From Bacteroides sp. (GTDB lineage Bacteria; Bacillota; Clostridia; Lachnospirales; Lachnospiraceae), in contig JAMPBO010000010.1 of NCBI GenBank assembly GCA_023666705.1, positions 1 through 64,000 on the forward strand: DNA of 64,000 bases. The letters run 5' to 3'. This document shows, piece after piece, positions 61,348 to 64,000 of the stretch; position 1 is the stretch's first letter, and each line of letters opens with the position of its first letter. The notes under the pieces were generated by a model, which had not been told where the DNA came from, did not search any database, and was given only the letters and a program-made list of their open reading frames with translations. Made by a program: the position numbers and the translations under genes.

Positions 61348-61400
61348 TAGCAGGATTTTGAATCCTGCCTTATAAGAAAGTTCAAAGAACATTTTTATAA
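61348..61400. repeat. Modular hairpin intergenic repeat, copy D (decayed)
   Basis: AGCAGGATTTTGAATCCTGC is intact, whereas the third module is degraded (TAAGAAAGTTC-GAACATTTTTATA). The first module is absent. It lies between tig and the SASP terminator. Confidence 0.45.
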
Positions 61401-61402
61401 AA

Positions 61403-61470
61403 TAAAAAACAGGCTTGTTTATATATATGTGAATAATATGCTCATTATCACTATTATATAAACAAGCCCT
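61403..61470 (-). terminator. Terminator of the SASP gene
   Basis: A 14-bp stem, GGCTTGTTTATATA / TATATAAACAAGCC, followed on the minus strand by TGTTTTTTATTTT. Confidence 0.8.
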
Positions 61471-61528
61471 TGTCATGTTATTTAATTTTTTGTTACATCA
61501 AATCCATAACGCAAGCTTAGCGGCTGAA

Positions 61529-61729
61529 TTACTTTCCAGACATCTGCTGCTCCTGTCTCTGGATCATCTGTCTTACCATCTCTCCACCGATAGAACCACT
61601 CTCACGGGAAGTTAAATCACCGTTGTAACCCTGCTTAAGGTTTACACCAAGCTCGTTGGCAACCTCCATTTTGAACTTGTTCATAGCGTCCTTAGCTTCA
61701 GGTACACTTGTAGTGTTTGAATTCTTCAT
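61529..61729 (-). CDS. Alpha/beta-type small acid-soluble spore protein
   Basis: A 66-residue spore DNA-protecting protein. ALGVNL-like text (ANELGVNLKQGYNGDLTSRE) and GSIGGEMVRQMIQ are the two family motifs. Start at 61729 after GGAGG. Forespore-specific expression is expected of the family. Monocistronic. Confidence 0.95.
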   Translation of the reverse strand: MKNSNTTSVPEAKDAMNKFKMEVANELGVNLKQGYNGDLTSRESGSIGGEMVRQMIQRQEQQMSGK

Positions 61730-61810
61730 AATATTTACCTCCATTTAATTACTAGACATTTTCTGTCTTAAGCTTATTATCTGGAGAAATACCAATATTA
61801 TAAGTGGAAA

Positions 61811-64000
61811 TTAATGTATTTTCTTCTTTTTAATTATAACAACTGCTCCTGCCAGGGAAACTGTCATAATAAATCCAAGCACTGCAATCGGTGCCTCGTC
61901 ACCTGTATTTGGTGACTGTGAGGAACCAAGGTACGGATACTGCGGATCTGTCGGTTCAACCTTCGGTGGGTTTTCCGTTGCTCCAGGCTGTTCTGTTGTT
62001 CCCGGATTTTCCGTCGTTCCCGGTTGTTCTGTTGTTCCAGGTTTTTCAGTCGTTCCCGGCTCTTCTGTTGATGTACCCTGCTTACGGTGTGCCGTAAAAC
62101 GTGCTGATATGATTGTATCCTTTGTAATGTTTTTATAATCCACATCCCAGCTTGAGAATGTGTATGTATACTTTGACGTCTCCGTCTTTCTCGGCGTTAA
62201 TGTCGGAGGTGTTGCGGACTTTCCTTCCTCAACGCTCTCTGTCTTCATCGTATTTCCGTCGCCATCCTTCCATGTAACCTTATACTTTCTGGCAACTGCG
62301 TTCGTCTTATACAACGCATAAATTGAAAATCTGTCAGTTGTAATTGTCACATAATTTCTGGACAGCGTTGCTCCCGAGCCATTCGTCCAATTTCTGAAAT
62401 CTGACGTATTTCCATTTTGGTGGAGGGATGCAACACTAATATTTTGTCCTGCCAAATCACCTAGTGGGAATACAATCGTAATCGGCTTAACAAGTCTTGT
62501 GACATTGACAGGGGTATTATTTACACATACTCCGTTTTCATCCGTAACCGTCTTTACCACATTCAGTTCAATATATCTGACAATCTCAGAGTTCGCACCA
62601 AGTCTGTCCTCAAATACGCCCTGAATCGTTGCACTGATATCGGAAACATTCAGGTAACCTGCATACACGGTAATATCAATATTTCCGCCTGCATCATATA
62701 CTGCCCAATCCTCCTCGGATATAACTGCCGTATAATTTCGGTCGAAAATGGAATCAAGCTGATCTGCCGTAAGCCTTACTGCACTATCCTCCAAAATTAC
62801 ATAAGTGGAAAGTCCGCTTAAGATAAAGTTAATTCCTCCATTTGAAAGATAGTCGGACGGATATGTTACACCTCCGTTTTCAATGGTTACTGCCTTTGTC
62901 TGTGTAAATGCACCATCCGTAGCAGAAACGATATAGTTTCCATCTGCTATATTTGTAAAGTTGAACTCTCCTACCTCATCCATCAGCTTTCCTGCTATAT
63001 GGATATTACCCTCATAAAGAGCCACATAAATCGGTTCTGTCCTTTGTTCGTCAGAAACACCATCCGCATAGTCTACAGTTCCGTATACCGTTCCCGTTGA
63101 CTTTCCGTCACCAGTCTTGAAGCTTCCCTCAACAACCTTCATTTCCTTAGAAACCTTCGTAACCGCATATACCCTGTAATCATATACCGTATTTGGTGCA
63201 AGCCCCGTAAACTTATAGTCTAAGCTCATTCCATACTCTTCTGTATGTCTGTTTGCAGGACAATTCTCATAATACTGGGTTCCTGCTCTTCTATACTGAA
63301 TATAGTATTCTGACAAATCGTATGTTCCAACATATATTTTTGCACTTAAATCTGCACCCGTGGATGAAATATTTGCAATTGGAGTCACATACATGTCAAG
63401 CGGGTCAAACTCAAGGGTACCGATATTTCCTGCCATATCACCAGCCTCTAAGGTATAGTGACTTCCTGACACAGCCTTGAAGCTTCCTGTTACAACACCC
63501 AAATCATCAATGGAAACATCCATCTTCGTGCCGTTTAAGGTAATGTTGTTCGGGTCAACACCACTCACATCATCGCTAATTCTGAAATTAATGATTGCAT
63601 TACCGTCTGCATCCGCAACTGCCTCATCCATAGTAATGGACGGATTACCCAAATCTACCTTTACAATCGAGGTAATTTCATTACTCTTACAATTTGAGCC
63701 GCTCATTGCATATGCCGTCAGAACTATGATTCCCTCATCCGTAAGCTGGAATTCATGCTCTCTCGTGGTAAATGTTCTCTCTGTCTCCTTATTTCCTGCC
63801 TTGATACCATAATTTGTCGTAACAGGTATCTTATCATTTGGCGTTTCAAGCGATGAGCTTATAGTTACATATGGCTCATACTCGATATACCATCCGTTTG
63901 AACCCTCATGTCCGTCTACGAGTATTGCAGGATCTGTCGGATTTTCCGTGGAAATTCCGCCGAAATCCACCTCATATTCGCCTGCATTTCCTGCATAATC
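61811..64000 (-). CDS. Cell-wall-anchored surface protein (N-terminal part beyond window)
   Basis: The last ~729 residues of a large secreted protein; the frame is open to the right edge. Seen in order: Ig-like domains (NPTDPAIL...; DDVSGVDPNNITLNG; FNYIVSATDG-like), a fibronectin-III-like unit (TGLAPNTVYDYRVYAVT), a SpaA/carboxypeptidase-regulatory-like module, a Listeria-Bacteroides-type repeat (KVTWKDGDGNTMKTE...), then six PGTTE-type repeats and the sorting signal SPNTGDE, membrane helix and KKKKIH tail. Sortase recognition of SPNTG is inferred. Adhesion or surface sensing is plausible. Confidence 0.85.
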   Translation of the reverse strand, partial: DYAGNAGEYEVDFGGISTENPTDPAILVDGHEGSNGWYIEYEPYVTISSSLETPNDKIPVTTNYGIKAGNKETERTFTTREHEFQLTDEGIIVLTAYAMSGSNCKSNEITSIVKVDLGNPSITMDEAVADADGNAIINFRISDDVSGVDPNNITLNGTKMDVSIDDLGVVTGSFKAVSGSHYTLEAGDMAGNIGTLEFDPLDMYVTPIANISSTGADLSAKIYVGTYDLSEYYIQYRRAGTQYYENCPANRHTEEYGMSLDYKFTGLAPNTVYDYRVYAVTKVSKEMKVVEGSFKTGDGKSTGTVYGTVDYADGVSDEQRTEPIYVALYEGNIHIAGKLMDEVGEFNFTNIADGNYIVSATDGAFTQTKAVTIENGGVTYPSDYLSNGGINFILSGLSTYVILEDSAVRLTADQLDSIFDRNYTAVISEEDWAVYDAGGNIDITVYAGYLNVSDISATIQGVFEDRLGANSEIVRYIELNVVKTVTDENGVCVNNTPVNVTRLVKPITIVFPLGDLAGQNISVASLHQNGNTSDFRNWTNGSGATLSRNYVTITTDRFSIYALYKTNAVARKYKVTWKDGDGNTMKTESVEEGKSATPPTLTPRKTETSKYTYTFSSWDVDYKNITKDTIISARFTAHRKQGTSTEEPGTTEKPGTTEQPGTTENPGTTEQPGATENPPKVEPTDPQYPYLGSSQSPNTGDEAPIAVLGFIMTVSLAGAVVIIKKKKIH

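Noticed and set aside
61975-62070. Tandem repeats near the end of the surface protein as CRISPR
   Set aside because: They encode the PGTTE stalk repeats in frame, with no spacer structure.

Overview
The window is a stretch of a low-GC, endospore-forming Clostridia chromosome, most likely a gut Lachnospiraceae. Evidence: a complete spoIIIA operon, spoIVB, two spo0A genes and an alpha/beta SASP; the conserved order efp / spoIIIAA-AH / Asp23 / nusB / xseAB / ispA / dxs / tlyA / nadK / argR / recN / spoIVB / spo0A; clostridial DUF4364; and an SPNTG-type sorting signal. I did not identify the species.

Layout. 1-1800: fragments and small hypothetical genes, plus a MITE-like element. 1.8-7.5 kb: a fructose PTS operon on the minus strand (fruR-fruK-fruA-ptsH-ptsI) with a promoter and phased TTCAAA operator repeats. 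7.7-11.1 kb: small zinc-ribbon and PH-type proteins, tRNA-Glu, mtaB and a Crh-like HPr paralogue. 11.2-15.7 kb: hisH-hisF, a GNAT, a large acidic membrane protein and a small divergent gene that share an intergenic region with two identical Spo0A boxes. 15.7-34.8 kb: the sporulation, isoprenoid and DNA-repair block. 35-38.3 kb: efp, murT and a gatD-like gene. 38.5-42.4 kb: ectB-like aminotransferase, a 540-bp foldback sequence, comFB and a membrane S41 protease. 42.5-49.1 kb: ABC exporter, two-component system, and a DUF4173/HTH/DUF2975 operon. 49.2-51.4 kb: a two-gene putative DNA-repair system. 51.5-56.7 kb: prfA-prmC-DUF1385-rpmE-rho. 57-61.2 kb: DUF4364, then engB-clpX-clpP-tig. 61.5-64 kb: SASP and the C-terminal part of a cell-wall-anchored surface protein that runs off the right edge.

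Most of the window is core Firmicutes synteny. The unusual content lies in regulation, repeats and lost residues. HPr lacks the Ser46 regulatory site, while a second HPr-like protein keeps it and lacks the active His. The GatD partner of MurT has lost both its catalytic Cys and His. The second Spo0A has a degraded receiver. At least four families of structured intergenic repeats are present, one of which repeatedly supplies the ribosome binding site of the downstream gene. Starts were moved inward for many genes where a good Shine-Dalgarno lies inside the longest open frame; these choices are stated in the entries.
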